Of a DNA stretch of 15,232 bases, positions 1 through 6,125 are shown piece by piece. Each line of letters opens with the position of its first letter. Position 1 is the stretch's first letter. Source of the DNA: Campylobacterota bacterium (GTDB lineage Bacteria; Campylobacterota; Campylobacteria; Campylobacterales; JALSKU01). The notes under the pieces are model-generated. The model worked only from the letters and a program-made list of their open reading frames with translations, did not search any database and was not told the DNA's origin. Location: the NCBI GenBank assembly GCA_013153915.1, contig JAADDL010000068.1, positions 1 through 15,232 on the forward strand, written 5' to 3'. Made by a program: the position numbers and the translations under genes.

Positions 1-470
1 TCAAGGTCAAGTATCAATAAAACTTCATCGTTTTCTATCCTTGTGACTCCCGTTATTTGAGCCTTATCAAGTACTCCGTTACCCATAGAAAAACTTCCCG
101 ATTCAATATCTTTCCAACTTATTCTTCTTATTCGTTTTGCTTCATGTACGATAAATCCTATAAGCATACCGTTAAATTCGGCTATTAGAACTCGAGGTTT
201 GATACCTATATCTTCAGGAACTTCTATCTCCATCCATTTTGCAAGATTGATAACCGGTATCACCACTCCTCTTAGATCAAAAATACCCTCAACGAAAGGC
301 GGCACATTCGGGATCTCCGTGATATTCGGTATTTTAATAATTTCTCTTACTTTGACGACATTAACTCCGTAAATTCCCTCATAAACTTTGTCACCGTCTT
401 TTTTAAATATACGAAAATCCACAAGTTCCATCTCGTTTGAGCCAACTTGTAGTATATCTTTTTTTTCCAC
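1..470 (-). CDS. cheV: CheV, N-terminal CheW-like domain (partial)
   Basis: Chemotaxis coupling protein that links receptors to the CheA kinase at the inner membrane. I translated the minus strand by hand and it reads open for 156 codons to the window edge, so the 3' part, which in CheV carries a receiver domain, is missing. The visible part is a CheW-like domain: it opens with SNEMELVDFRIF, then YGVNVVKVREII, then the hallmark EGIFDLRGVVIPVINLAKW near residues 62-80. This closely resembles Campylobacter CheV as I remember it. Plain CheW is possible from this fragment, but the N-terminal wording favours CheV. The start is a GTG at 470-468 with a good AGGAG nine bases upstream. An ATG at 479-477 is followed at once by a TAA and cannot be used. 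The LpxH-like gene ends 25 bases upstream, so the two may be co-transcribed. Confidence 0.88.
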   Translation of the reverse strand, partial: MEKKDILQVGSNEMELVDFRIFKKDGDKVYEGIYGVNVVKVREIIKIPNITEIPNVPPFVEGIFDLRGVVIPVINLAKWMEIEVPEDIGIKPRVLIAEFNGMLIGFIVHEAKRIRRISWKDIESGSFSMGNGVLDKAQITGVTRIENDEVLLILDL

Positions 471-479
471 TTTTTACAT

Positions 480-484
480 CTCCT
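480..484 (-). promoter_or_regulatory. Ribosome binding site deciding the GTG start of cheV
   Basis: AGGAG on the minus strand lies nine bases before the GTG at 470. It supports GTG over the ATG at 479-477, which directly abuts the site and is followed immediately by a stop codon. Confidence 0.6.
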
Positions 485-495
485 TTTACAAAACC

Positions 496-1218
496 TTACA
501 ACCTAAAACTTTTAAAACCCGTTTGAGACCGCACGATAAAAAAACTTTTATCACAAGCAAAACAAGGCAAGTTAATATATCTCTTATCTAGACATTCAAA
601 CTCCATTCCTTGATGAAAATGTCCTTCGACAATAAAATCTATACTACTAATATCGACTTTTTTTATTCTGTTTTTAATCATATTTTTAAAGTTTTTTATT
701 TTATGACACAAATTTTTATCTTTTTGACTATCGATAATCTTTTTTGAAATAGCGTTAAAACACGCTCTATCCACTATTGCAACCATAAATAAAAAAAACT
801 TGTTTCTAATTATTTTAGTGTATAATTTATATAAAAACGGAGAAATTACATCCCCATGAGAAAGCAAAATATTTCTATTTTGATATTTAAATACTACAGG
901 CTGAGACTCTATCGGAAAGATTTTAATATTTGGAAAAAGAGATGAAAGGTTAAAGTCGTGATTGCCTTCAAAGTAGAAAATCTCTATCTCTTTTGAAAGC
1001 TCGTTTAAAAGCTCGATATATTTTTTATTATATATAACGGTATATTTGACCCCTCCGACCAGCAAATCAAATATATCTCCCATTAAAAAAAGCTGAGAAG
1101 TTTTTATCTCTTTGGATTTAATCTTCTTTAAAAGAGTTAAAAAATCGTCTCTACCCTCTCTAACATGGGCATCACTAACAAATACGGCTCCATCTTTAAC
1201 GACTTCGTTTAAGCTCAT
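496..1218 (-). CDS. LpxH-like UDP-2,3-diacylglucosamine diphosphatase (calcineurin-like metallophosphoesterase)
   Basis: A 240-residue cytoplasmic or membrane-associated metallophosphoesterase with all five fold motifs: SDAH (15-18), GDIFD (47-51), GNHDF (85-89), SHGD (120-123) and EGHFH (198-202). These supply the Asp, Asn and His ligands of a two-metal centre. The length equals that of E. coli LpxH, which cleaves UDP-diacylglucosamine to lipid X, the substrate of LpxB. The gene follows lpxB, greA and argC in the same direction, which fits a lipid A role. However, LpxH normally has GNRD with a distinctive Arg, and here the motif is the generic GNHD. The LpxH assignment is therefore an inference; another phosphoesterase is possible. 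Residues 128-190 are rich in Lys, Phe and Ile and could form a helical lid. The ATG overlaps the argC stop by four bases. Confidence 0.7.
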   Translation of the reverse strand: MSLNEVVKDGAVFVSDAHVREGRDDFLTLLKKIKSKEIKTSQLFLMGDIFDLLVGGVKYTVIYNKKYIELLNELSKEIEIFYFEGNHDFNLSSLFPNIKIFPIESQPVVFKYQNRNILLSHGDVISPFLYKLYTKIIRNKFFLFMVAIVDRACFNAISKKIIDSQKDKNLCHKIKNFKNMIKNRIKKVDISSIDFIVEGHFHQGMEFECLDKRYINLPCFACDKSFFIVRSQTGFKSFRL

Positions 1219-2228
1219 GGCACATAGGCTATCTTGGGAATACCCAAATCCTCATCCAATCCGCACATGATATTGGCATTGACTACCGCACCCGATGAGG
1301 AACCTTTTAGTATATTATCTATGGCGGAGTTGATATAAAGCTTTTTACCGACTCTTTTTACGAATATATCGCAAAAATTTGTGCCGGCGACGGATTTTAA
1401 ATCAACCGGCCTATCGATAATCCTAATAAATTTTTCATCCTTATAAAACTCTCTTAAATACTTTAAAGGGTCTATCTCATCTTTTAGCAACATATAACAA
1501 TCACACATCTCGCCCCTTATCAAAGGCAACAAGTGAGGTACGAAATTGACATCAAATTCAACTCCGCAAACCATCTTCATCTTCTCTTTTATCTCCGGTT
1601 CGTGTCTATGTTTTAGAGGGTTATAAGCAAAACAGTTTTCGTCTATCGATACAAAATGCGTTTTTGAAGTGCACTTTTTGCCTGCCCCGCTAACTCCGCT
1701 TTTGGCATCTATAAATATAGGATATCTTTCGTCTATAATGTCGCAAAAAGGCAAAAGCCCAAGCAGTGAAGCCGTAGGATAGCAACCCGGATTTGCCACC
1801 AAGTCGGCTCTTTTTATATCTTCTCTAAAAAATTCCGGCAACCCGTAAACCGCATCTTTTAAATGCTCTTTATCTTCATGTTTACAGTAGTGCTTTTCGT
1901 ATGTATCAAGCTCCAGCCGATAATCAGCCGAAAGATCGACGACCTTTACGCCGAGAGTTAATAACTCTTTAGCAAACCCCATAGCGGTTTTATGTGGCAG
2001 AGCCAAAAAAGCCAATTCGGCGGTTTTCGCAACATCTTTAGCGTCCGCTTTAGACACATTCATATCAAAAACACCTATCAAGGAGGGATGAAGCTCACAC
2101 AAACTCATGCCTCCTTCGCTATTTCCGATATAACTTATCTCAAATACCGGATGATTTATCAAAATCTTTAAAAGCTCAAGTCCCGTATAACCGCTTGCTC
2201 CGATAATGGCTGTTTTTATCTTTTTCAC
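1215..2228 (-). CDS. argC: N-acetyl-gamma-glutamyl-phosphate reductase
   Basis: Third step of arginine synthesis: NADPH-dependent reduction of N-acetylglutamyl phosphate to the semialdehyde, in the cytoplasm. The 337-residue protein opens with the nucleotide-binding loop GASGYTGLELL (10-20). The catalytic cysteine is C149 in ANPGCYPTA. SGVSGAGK (177-184) and KHRHEPEI (about 206-213, with the conserved catalytic His) complete the family signature. Length is normal. The start is GTG at 2228, because the Rossmann strand begins right after it, and GTGA overlaps the greA stop by four bases, suggesting translational coupling. The downstream lpxH-like gene also overlaps by four bases. Arginine genes other than carB are not in the window, so this one is embedded in an otherwise unrelated operon. 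Confidence 0.96.
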   Translation of the reverse strand: MKKIKTAIIGASGYTGLELLKILINHPVFEISYIGNSEGGMSLCELHPSLIGVFDMNVSKADAKDVAKTAELAFLALPHKTAMGFAKELLTLGVKVVDLSADYRLELDTYEKHYCKHEDKEHLKDAVYGLPEFFREDIKRADLVANPGCYPTASLLGLLPFCDIIDERYPIFIDAKSGVSGAGKKCTSKTHFVSIDENCFAYNPLKHRHEPEIKEKMKMVCGVEFDVNFVPHLLPLIRGEMCDCYMLLKDEIDPLKYLREFYKDEKFIRIIDRPVDLKSVAGTNFCDIFVKRVGKKLYINSAIDNILKGSSSGAVVNANIMCGLDEDLGIPKIAYVP

Positions 2229-2701
2229 TCTTTATACTCTACCTTTACTATCTCATACTCTTTGATACCCGAAGGTAACTTAACCTCCACCTCATCTCCT
2301 TCTTCTTTTCCGAGAAGTTGCTTTGTCAAAGGGGAATTATACGAAATCATACCGTTTTCGGGAGAACTTTCATGCCCTCCTACTATCTTATATGTCACCG
2401 TTTCACCGCTATCCAAATCTTCTAGTGTAACAGTTGAGCCGAACTTAACTTTATCATGGTGATACTTTGAGGGGTCCACCACTTGCGTTCTTGATAGATA
2501 ACTACTAAGCTCGGCTATTCTTGCGTCAATAAAAGAGAGTCTCTCTCTTGCGGCATGATACTCGGCGTTCTCTTTGAGATCACCGTGACTTCTTGCGATA
2601 TCTATCTCGATAACCGTTTCGGGCCTTTGTACTTTTTTCAAATCGTTTAACTCTTGATGAAGCTTATCGTAACCTTCTTGCGTGATAGGCTCTTTTTGCA
2701 T
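2225..2701 (-). CDS. greA: Transcription elongation factor GreA
   Basis: Binds the secondary channel of RNA polymerase and stimulates cleavage of backtracked transcripts. The 158-residue protein has the normal length and two domains: an N-terminal antiparallel coiled coil (about 1-75) and a C-terminal FKBP-like domain (about 80-158). The catalytic acidic tip is intact, with D41 and E44 in RSHGDLKENAEYHAARE, the same positions as in E. coli. The ending LLGKEEGDEVEVKLPSG is typical of the family. The ATG at 2701 is preceded by AGGAGA at a suitable distance. Forty bases separate it from the lpxB stop, and a TATAAT overlapping that stop may give it a promoter of its own. The argC start overlaps its stop codon. 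Confidence 0.97.
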   Translation of the reverse strand: MQKEPITQEGYDKLHQELNDLKKVQRPETVIEIDIARSHGDLKENAEYHAARERLSFIDARIAELSSYLSRTQVVDPSKYHHDKVKFGSTVTLEDLDSGETVTYKIVGGHESSPENGMISYNSPLTKQLLGKEEGDEVEVKLPSGIKEYEIVKVEYKE

Positions 2702-2740
2702 CTACTCTCCTAAAATGTTTTTATAACTATAATTTTTCAT

Positions 2741-2746
2741 ATTATA
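2741..2746 (-). promoter_or_regulatory. Possible -10 element for greA-argC-lpxH-like
   Basis: TATAAT on the minus strand, in the context ATGATATAAT, overlaps the lpxB stop codon and sits 39 bases before the greA start. Campylobacterota sigma-70 promoters rely mainly on an extended -10, so this could start transcription independently of lpxB. There is no clear -35. The element is short and the region AT-rich, so chance is possible. Confidence 0.35.
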
Positions 2747-3767
2747 TCATATCGGCAACGTTTTTTGCACTTCCGTGCTTTAGAATACCTCTAAGCCTTT
2801 TTGATTTTTCCATAAAATAGCCTCTATTTATATCTTTATACTCTTTGAGCAGATTCTCTTTGGTGACATCGTCTTGTATCAACTCTTTATGAAGATCCTC
2901 TTCTCCTTCAAAATCAAAAATGATATTCGCCAAACCTATATGTTTCAGTTTTACAAATCTCTTCGCTATAAAGTAGTCTATCTTCTTGGCTTTATATACA
3001 AGCACAAACGGCGTGCCTATGATAGAGGATTCCAAAGTAGCCGTACCCGAACAAATAAACGCAAAATCGGCTTCATTTAAGGCTTGCTCGGTGCTATAAT
3101 ATATATCAAAACCGCTTAAATCTCCGTATAGTTCTTTGATTTGGTCTTGGCCGAAATGTTTTGGGATAACGACTATCTTATCCTCTTTTATCTCCTTTGC
3201 AACCTCTTTATATATATTCATAAGCGATTTTATCTCGCTTTTTCTCGAACCGGGCAAAAAGGCGACCTTATTGTTATGTGTAACATTCTCTTTAAAAATC
3301 TTTATCTCATCAAGCAACGGATGTCCTACATAGGTGCTTTTATTGTAAAATTTACTCTCAAAAGGTAAAATCGACGCCAAAACATCACAATACTTTTCTA
3401 TCTTTTTAACTCTTTTTTCTTTCCATGCCCACACTTGAGGAAGGATATAATAGACTATCTTTATATCGGGATTTTTCTCCTTTATGGCTTTTGCCAAAGG
3501 TAGATTGAATGCGGGAGAATCTATAAGCAGTACAGTTTCACACTCAAAGCTCAACTTCACCATCTCTTTGATAGCTCTTTTTGCCTTTTTTATCTTCCAC
3601 AACACATCCACAAAACCCATCACGGAAAAGTCTGACGAAGGATACAAAGGAGAGCCGAACTTTGGGTCGAAAATCCCCTTTAATTCATACTCTCCCAATA
3701 TATTCAATATAGGCTCCAAGTGCAAATTTGCCGACGGTTCGAGTGCCGAAATCAAAATCTTTTTCAT
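2742..3767 (-). CDS. lpxB: Lipid-A-disaccharide synthase
   Basis: GT19 glycosyltransferase that joins UDP-diacylglucosamine and lipid X to form the lipid A disaccharide at the inner face of the cytoplasmic membrane. At 341 residues it is shorter than the E. coli enzyme (about 380), as I recall for relatives. Visible motifs are SALEPSANLH (7-16), IDSPAFN (82-88, D83 matching the E. coli catalytic Asp), ILPQVWAWKEKRVKKI (108-123), LPFE (134-137), GHPLLDEI (148-155), LPGSRKSEI (171-179) and the UDP-binding CSGTATLE (239-246). The N-terminal loop reads EPSAN where E. coli has a GEASGD-type sequence. The ATG at 3767 has an AAGAGAAG upstream. It is the first gene of the minus-strand group ending in cheV and is divergent from surE. 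Confidence 0.95.
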   Translation of the reverse strand: MKKILISALEPSANLHLEPILNILGEYELKGIFDPKFGSPLYPSSDFSVMGFVDVLWKIKKAKRAIKEMVKLSFECETVLLIDSPAFNLPLAKAIKEKNPDIKIVYYILPQVWAWKEKRVKKIEKYCDVLASILPFESKFYNKSTYVGHPLLDEIKIFKENVTHNNKVAFLPGSRKSEIKSLMNIYKEVAKEIKEDKIVVIPKHFGQDQIKELYGDLSGFDIYYSTEQALNEADFAFICSGTATLESSIIGTPFVLVYKAKKIDYFIAKRFVKLKHIGLANIIFDFEGEEDLHKELIQDDVTKENLLKEYKDINRGYFMEKSKRLRGILKHGSAKNVADMI

Positions 3768-3792
3768 AACTTCTCTTGCTAAATTTTTTAAA

Positions 3793-3798
3793 ATAATA
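3793..3798 (-). promoter_or_regulatory. Possible -10 element for lpxB
   Basis: TATTAT on the minus strand lies 25 bases before the lpxB ATG in the short divergent region, about the expected place for a leader of roughly 20 bases. A weak call, based on position and similarity to TATAAT alone. Confidence 0.35.
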
Positions 3799-3810
3799 CC
3801 TTTATTTTGA

Positions 3811-3816
3811 TATAAT
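3811..3816 (+). promoter_or_regulatory. Probable -10 element for surE
   Basis: TATAAT preceded by TTTGA (TTTGATATAAT) is a good extended -10 of the kind used in Campylobacterota, where the -35 is often unrecognisable. It lies 20 bases before the surE start and 9 before the ribosome binding site, implying a very short leader. T-rich tracts upstream (3784-3789 and 3801-3808) fit the group's promoter style. Confidence 0.55.
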
Positions 3817-3825
3817 AACCATAAA

Positions 3826-3829
3826 GGAG
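3826..3829 (+). promoter_or_regulatory. Ribosome binding site deciding the TTG start of surE
   Basis: GGAG within AAAGGAG, seven bases before the TTG at 3837. No in-frame ATG lies near enough to replace it without deleting the metal-binding N-terminus. Confidence 0.7.
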
Positions 3830-3836
3830 TAAAGCG

Positions 3837-4631
3837 TTGAAAAAAAATATACTCATAACAAATGACGACGGATACGAGAGCGAAGGTCTTTTAAAGCTTG
3901 TAGAAACCATCAAAACGATAGATAACGTTATCGTTACCGTAGTTGCGCCCGCCTCGGAAAAATCGGCTTGCGGACACTCTTTGACACTAACGAAACCGTT
4001 AAGATTTATAGAGGTTGACGATGATTTTTTCAAGCTTGACGACGGCACTCCGAGCGATTGTGTTTACCTATCTATATATGCGCTTTTCAATAAAAAACCG
4101 GACCTCGTCATAAGCGGTATAAACAGAGGGTCGAACTTGGGAGAGGATATCACATACAGCGGTACGGCAAGTGCGGCGATGGAGGGCGTTTTGCAAGGTA
4201 TCCCCTCATTTTCCATATCTCAAGTTTACAATAAAACTCCCGAAGATATTAAAAACTACGGCTACTCTCTTGCTTGCGAAACCGCAAAAGATATAGCGAT
4301 AAAAATCTTAAACCGCGATATAGTTTTAGATGATAGAAACTTTTTAAATATCAATATCCCTCCCGTTAAAAAGGAGTTGTGCAAGGGTTACAAAATCACC
4401 GAGGTCGGAGTAAGACTCTACGGCAACGACGCTCATATCCACAAAAATCCAAGAGGAGAAACATACTACTGGATAGGAGTGCATCCGCTCCAATGGGAAA
4501 AAAGAAGCGATAGATATATGTGCGACCTTGAGGCTATAGACAAAAACTTCATATCTATCACGCCCATTCAGCTAAATTTGACATCTTATAAAGAGATGGA
4601 AAAATTAAAAAAGCTTGAAAATGAGATTTGA
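3837..4631 (+). CDS. surE: 5'/3'-nucleotidase SurE
   Basis: Metal-dependent phosphatase acting on nucleoside monophosphates, linked in other bacteria to stationary-phase and stress survival. The 264-residue protein begins with the metal site ITNDDGY (D10 and D11), has APASEKSACGHS with the ligand S43, and SGINRGSNLGEDITYSGT with the ligand N96, followed by ASAAMEG. This spacing matches E. coli SurE (D8, D9, S39, N92). Length is normal. The start is TTG, chosen for the well-spaced AAAGGAG and because the first strand begins directly after it. It is the first gene of the only plus-strand pair in the window, divergent from lpxB, and its stop lies 11 bases inside the next gene. Confidence 0.96.
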   Translation: MKKNILITNDDGYESEGLLKLVETIKTIDNVIVTVVAPASEKSACGHSLTLTKPLRFIEVDDDFFKLDDGTPSDCVYLSIYALFNKKPDLVISGINRGSNLGEDITYSGTASAAMEGVLQGIPSFSISQVYNKTPEDIKNYGYSLACETAKDIAIKILNRDIVLDDRNFLNINIPPVKKELCKGYKITEVGVRLYGNDAHIHKNPRGETYYWIGVHPLQWEKRSDRYMCDLEAIDKNFISITPIQLNLTSYKEMEKLKKLENEI

Positions 4632-5259
4632 TAGAGTAAAATCGCTTTTTAGAGATGATTTTTCCAAAATAGCCAAATCCAAGATTTTGCTACTTGGCGT
4701 CGGAGGAGTCGGCGGATATTGTTTGGATTGTCTATATAGAAGCGGAGTCAAGGATATTACCATAGTTGATTATGATATATTTGACGAAACAAACCAAAAT
4801 AGACAAATAGGAAGTGAAAATGTGGGAGAAAAAAAGGTCAAATCGCTGGCTAACATCTATAAAAATATATCTTATATCGATTTAAAGATAACTCCCGAAG
4901 AGATAAAGACATTTGACTTTGATAAGTATGACCTCGTTATTGACGCTATAGACGACCTGCCCTCGAAAGTAGCCTTAGCCCACAAAGTTTACGGCAAACT
5001 CATCAGTTCATGCGGTGCGGCAAAAAGAATAGACCCCACCAAGATACAAATAGCCTCCATCTGGAAGACGACAAACGATCCTTTTGCAAAAAAATTTAGA
5101 AATCAGCTCAAAAAATCGGGCTTTAAAAACGATTTTGATGTTGTATTTTCATCCGAAACTCCCAAGGCTATAAAAGAACTGGGAAGTTTTGTAGGAGTTA
5201 CCGGCTGTGTCGGGCTTACTCTTTGTTCACTCGCTTTGAGAAAACTCGTCGTTTCTTAG
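4621..5259 (+). CDS. tcdA: ThiF/E1-like adenylating enzyme, TcdA-type tRNA t6A dehydratase
   Basis: Likely activates the carboxylate of t6A37 in ANN-decoding tRNAs with ATP to form cyclic t6A. The 212 residues show the E1-like fold: ATP loop GVGGVGG (26-32), DYDIFDETNQNRQ (50-62, with D50, D52, N60, R61 and Q62), DAIDD, then SCGAAKRIDPTKIQIA and KTTNDPFAKKFRNQLKK, and VVFSSE. The order and spacing of these last segments resemble E. coli TcdA rather than MoeB or ThiF. No zinc CxxC pairs are seen, also against MoeB. It is about 55 residues shorter than E. coli TcdA. I chose ATG 4621 over TTG 4615; neither has a clear ribosome site, so coupling to surE (11-base overlap) is likely. Its 3' end overlaps the convergent membrane protein gene by 33 bases. 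Confidence 0.8.
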   Translation: MRFDRVKSLFRDDFSKIAKSKILLLGVGGVGGYCLDCLYRSGVKDITIVDYDIFDETNQNRQIGSENVGEKKVKSLANIYKNISYIDLKITPEEIKTFDFDKYDLVIDAIDDLPSKVALAHKVYGKLISSCGAAKRIDPTKIQIASIWKTTNDPFAKKFRNQLKKSGFKNDFDVVFSSETPKAIKELGSFVGVTGCVGLTLCSLALRKLVVS

Positions 5260-5679
5260 CTTGATAACTTTGTTGATATCGCCCCTGTAGATATAGCTAT
5301 AAACTCTCCCTTTATAGAGCAAATCTCCATGAAATTTAACTTTTCCGAGCCTAAACGACAAATCATTTTTTCTAAACATCTTTTCGGCTATACTTTTACC
5401 TATAGGTCTATACAGCGTCGATAGCGTTACCGCTATAAGCACTATATAAAAATAGGCAAATATTTTTGAAGTCGATTTATTTGTTATCAAAAAACCAAAT
5501 AAAGCAGAAAGCACGATAAGTAATATATAATTTTGATGATCAACAAAAAGTAGATTGTAAAACTCTTTTATGCGATAAACATCTATATAGTTTATTTTTA
5601 TCCCGATAAAAAAGAGGAAATCCAAAAGGAGATATAGCATCAAACCCAAAAAAAACGAGCCAATAACTTTACCTATCAT
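5227..5679 (-). CDS. Small membrane protein of unknown function
   Basis: I do not recognise this 150-residue protein. Three hydrophobic stretches probably cross the membrane: about 5-28, 52-67 and 73-91. A polar, basic tail of about 57 residues follows, beginning RPIGKSIAEKMFRK, with several Tyr and Gly (GRVYSYIYRGD), which could be a small folded beta domain. No signal peptide cleavage site, cysteines or catalytic motif are evident. The ATG overlaps the stop of the YrdC-family gene by four bases, so it is probably translated together with it as the last gene of the long minus-strand run. Its last 11 codons overlap the 3' end of tcdA on the other strand. MreD was considered because mreC is nearby, but MreD usually has five or six membrane segments and no such tail. 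The reading frame, start overlap and composition support a real gene. Confidence 0.75.
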   Translation of the reverse strand: MIGKVIGSFFLGLMLYLLLDFLFFIGIKINYIDVYRIKEFYNLLFVDHQNYILLIVLSALFGFLITNKSTSKIFAYFYIVLIAVTLSTLYRPIGKSIAEKMFRKNDLSFRLGKVKFHGDLLYKGRVYSYIYRGDINKVIKLRNDEFSQSE

Positions 5680-6125
5680 CTCAATCTCCTTATTTTATAA
5701 TTTGTCAAGACAAAAAGCGACGACGGCTTTTCCTCTTTAAAACCCTTAGGAGTATGGATGATTATATCGACTTTATCTTTAATATAATTAAAATCAAATC
5801 TCTCTTTGCTTCTATTTGCCGAAGTTGAGTATTGCCATCCGAATCTCTTTAAAAACTCTCCAAATTCCCCCTCCTTAACAACTCTAAAGGCTTGAGAGTT
5901 CGGAAATATAAAAGTACTCTTTTTCTTTCTCCTTACAATCTTTTTAAATCTCTTAGGAATCCTCGTGTTATCTTTTAACTCTTTAAAAGATGAGATATTT
6001 CTCAAAAAATTTTTACTATTGTCTCTTTTTTTTATCTCAAAAAGTCTTTTTTTATCCTTTGATAAAAGCCCTACCGTCGTATCTGTCTGTATTAAAAAAA
6101 CTAAGCAAGAGATATCGTCTCTCAA
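5676..6125 (-). CDS. Short Sua5/YciO/YrdC-family protein
   Basis: YrdC-fold proteins bind double-stranded RNA, and TsaC/Sua5 members make threonylcarbamoyl-AMP for tRNA t6A. This one has 149 residues against about 190 in E. coli TsaC. Recognisable parts are QTDTTVGL (13-20, for the usual PTDTVYGL), a KxR element in EIKKRDNSK (30-38, K32 and R34), and YSTSANRS (99-106, for the usual TSAN). The usual aromatic of the first motif is Val (V18). The middle (about 55-70) is extremely basic. It may be a divergent TsaC or a YciO-like paralogue; activity is not certain. The start is TTG at 6125, forming TTGA with the carB stop, with AGGA nine bases upstream inside carB. No other in-frame start keeps the first motif. 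It sits two genes from tcdA, which acts on t6A. Confidence 0.75.
   Translation of the reverse strand: MRDDISCLVFLIQTDTTVGLLSKDKKRLFEIKKRDNSKNFLRNISSFKELKDNTRIPKRFKKIVRRKKKSTFIFPNSQAFRVVKEGEFGEFLKRFGWQYSTSANRSKERFDFNYIKDKVDIIIHTPKGFKEEKPSSLFVLTNYKIRRLR

Noticed and set aside
474..479. ATG followed directly by TAA, in frame just upstream of the cheV GTG
   Set aside because: The ribosome binding site abuts this ATG with no spacing, so it is unlikely to be used. It looks like chance rather than a start-stop regulatory element.
3788..4048. An 86-codon minus-strand open frame opposite the start of surE
   Set aside because: It is the reverse frame of the conserved surE N-terminus and would overlap the divergent promoters.
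5260..5330. Short inverted repeats (TATAGCTATA, CTCT/AGAG) downstream of tcdA as a terminator
   Set aside because: Stems are short and AT-rich, no T-run follows, and the bases lie within the coding region of the convergent gene.
5227..5679. The small membrane protein as a displaced MreD
   Set aside because: Only three membrane segments and a polar tail of nearly 60 residues, unlike the five or six segments of MreD.
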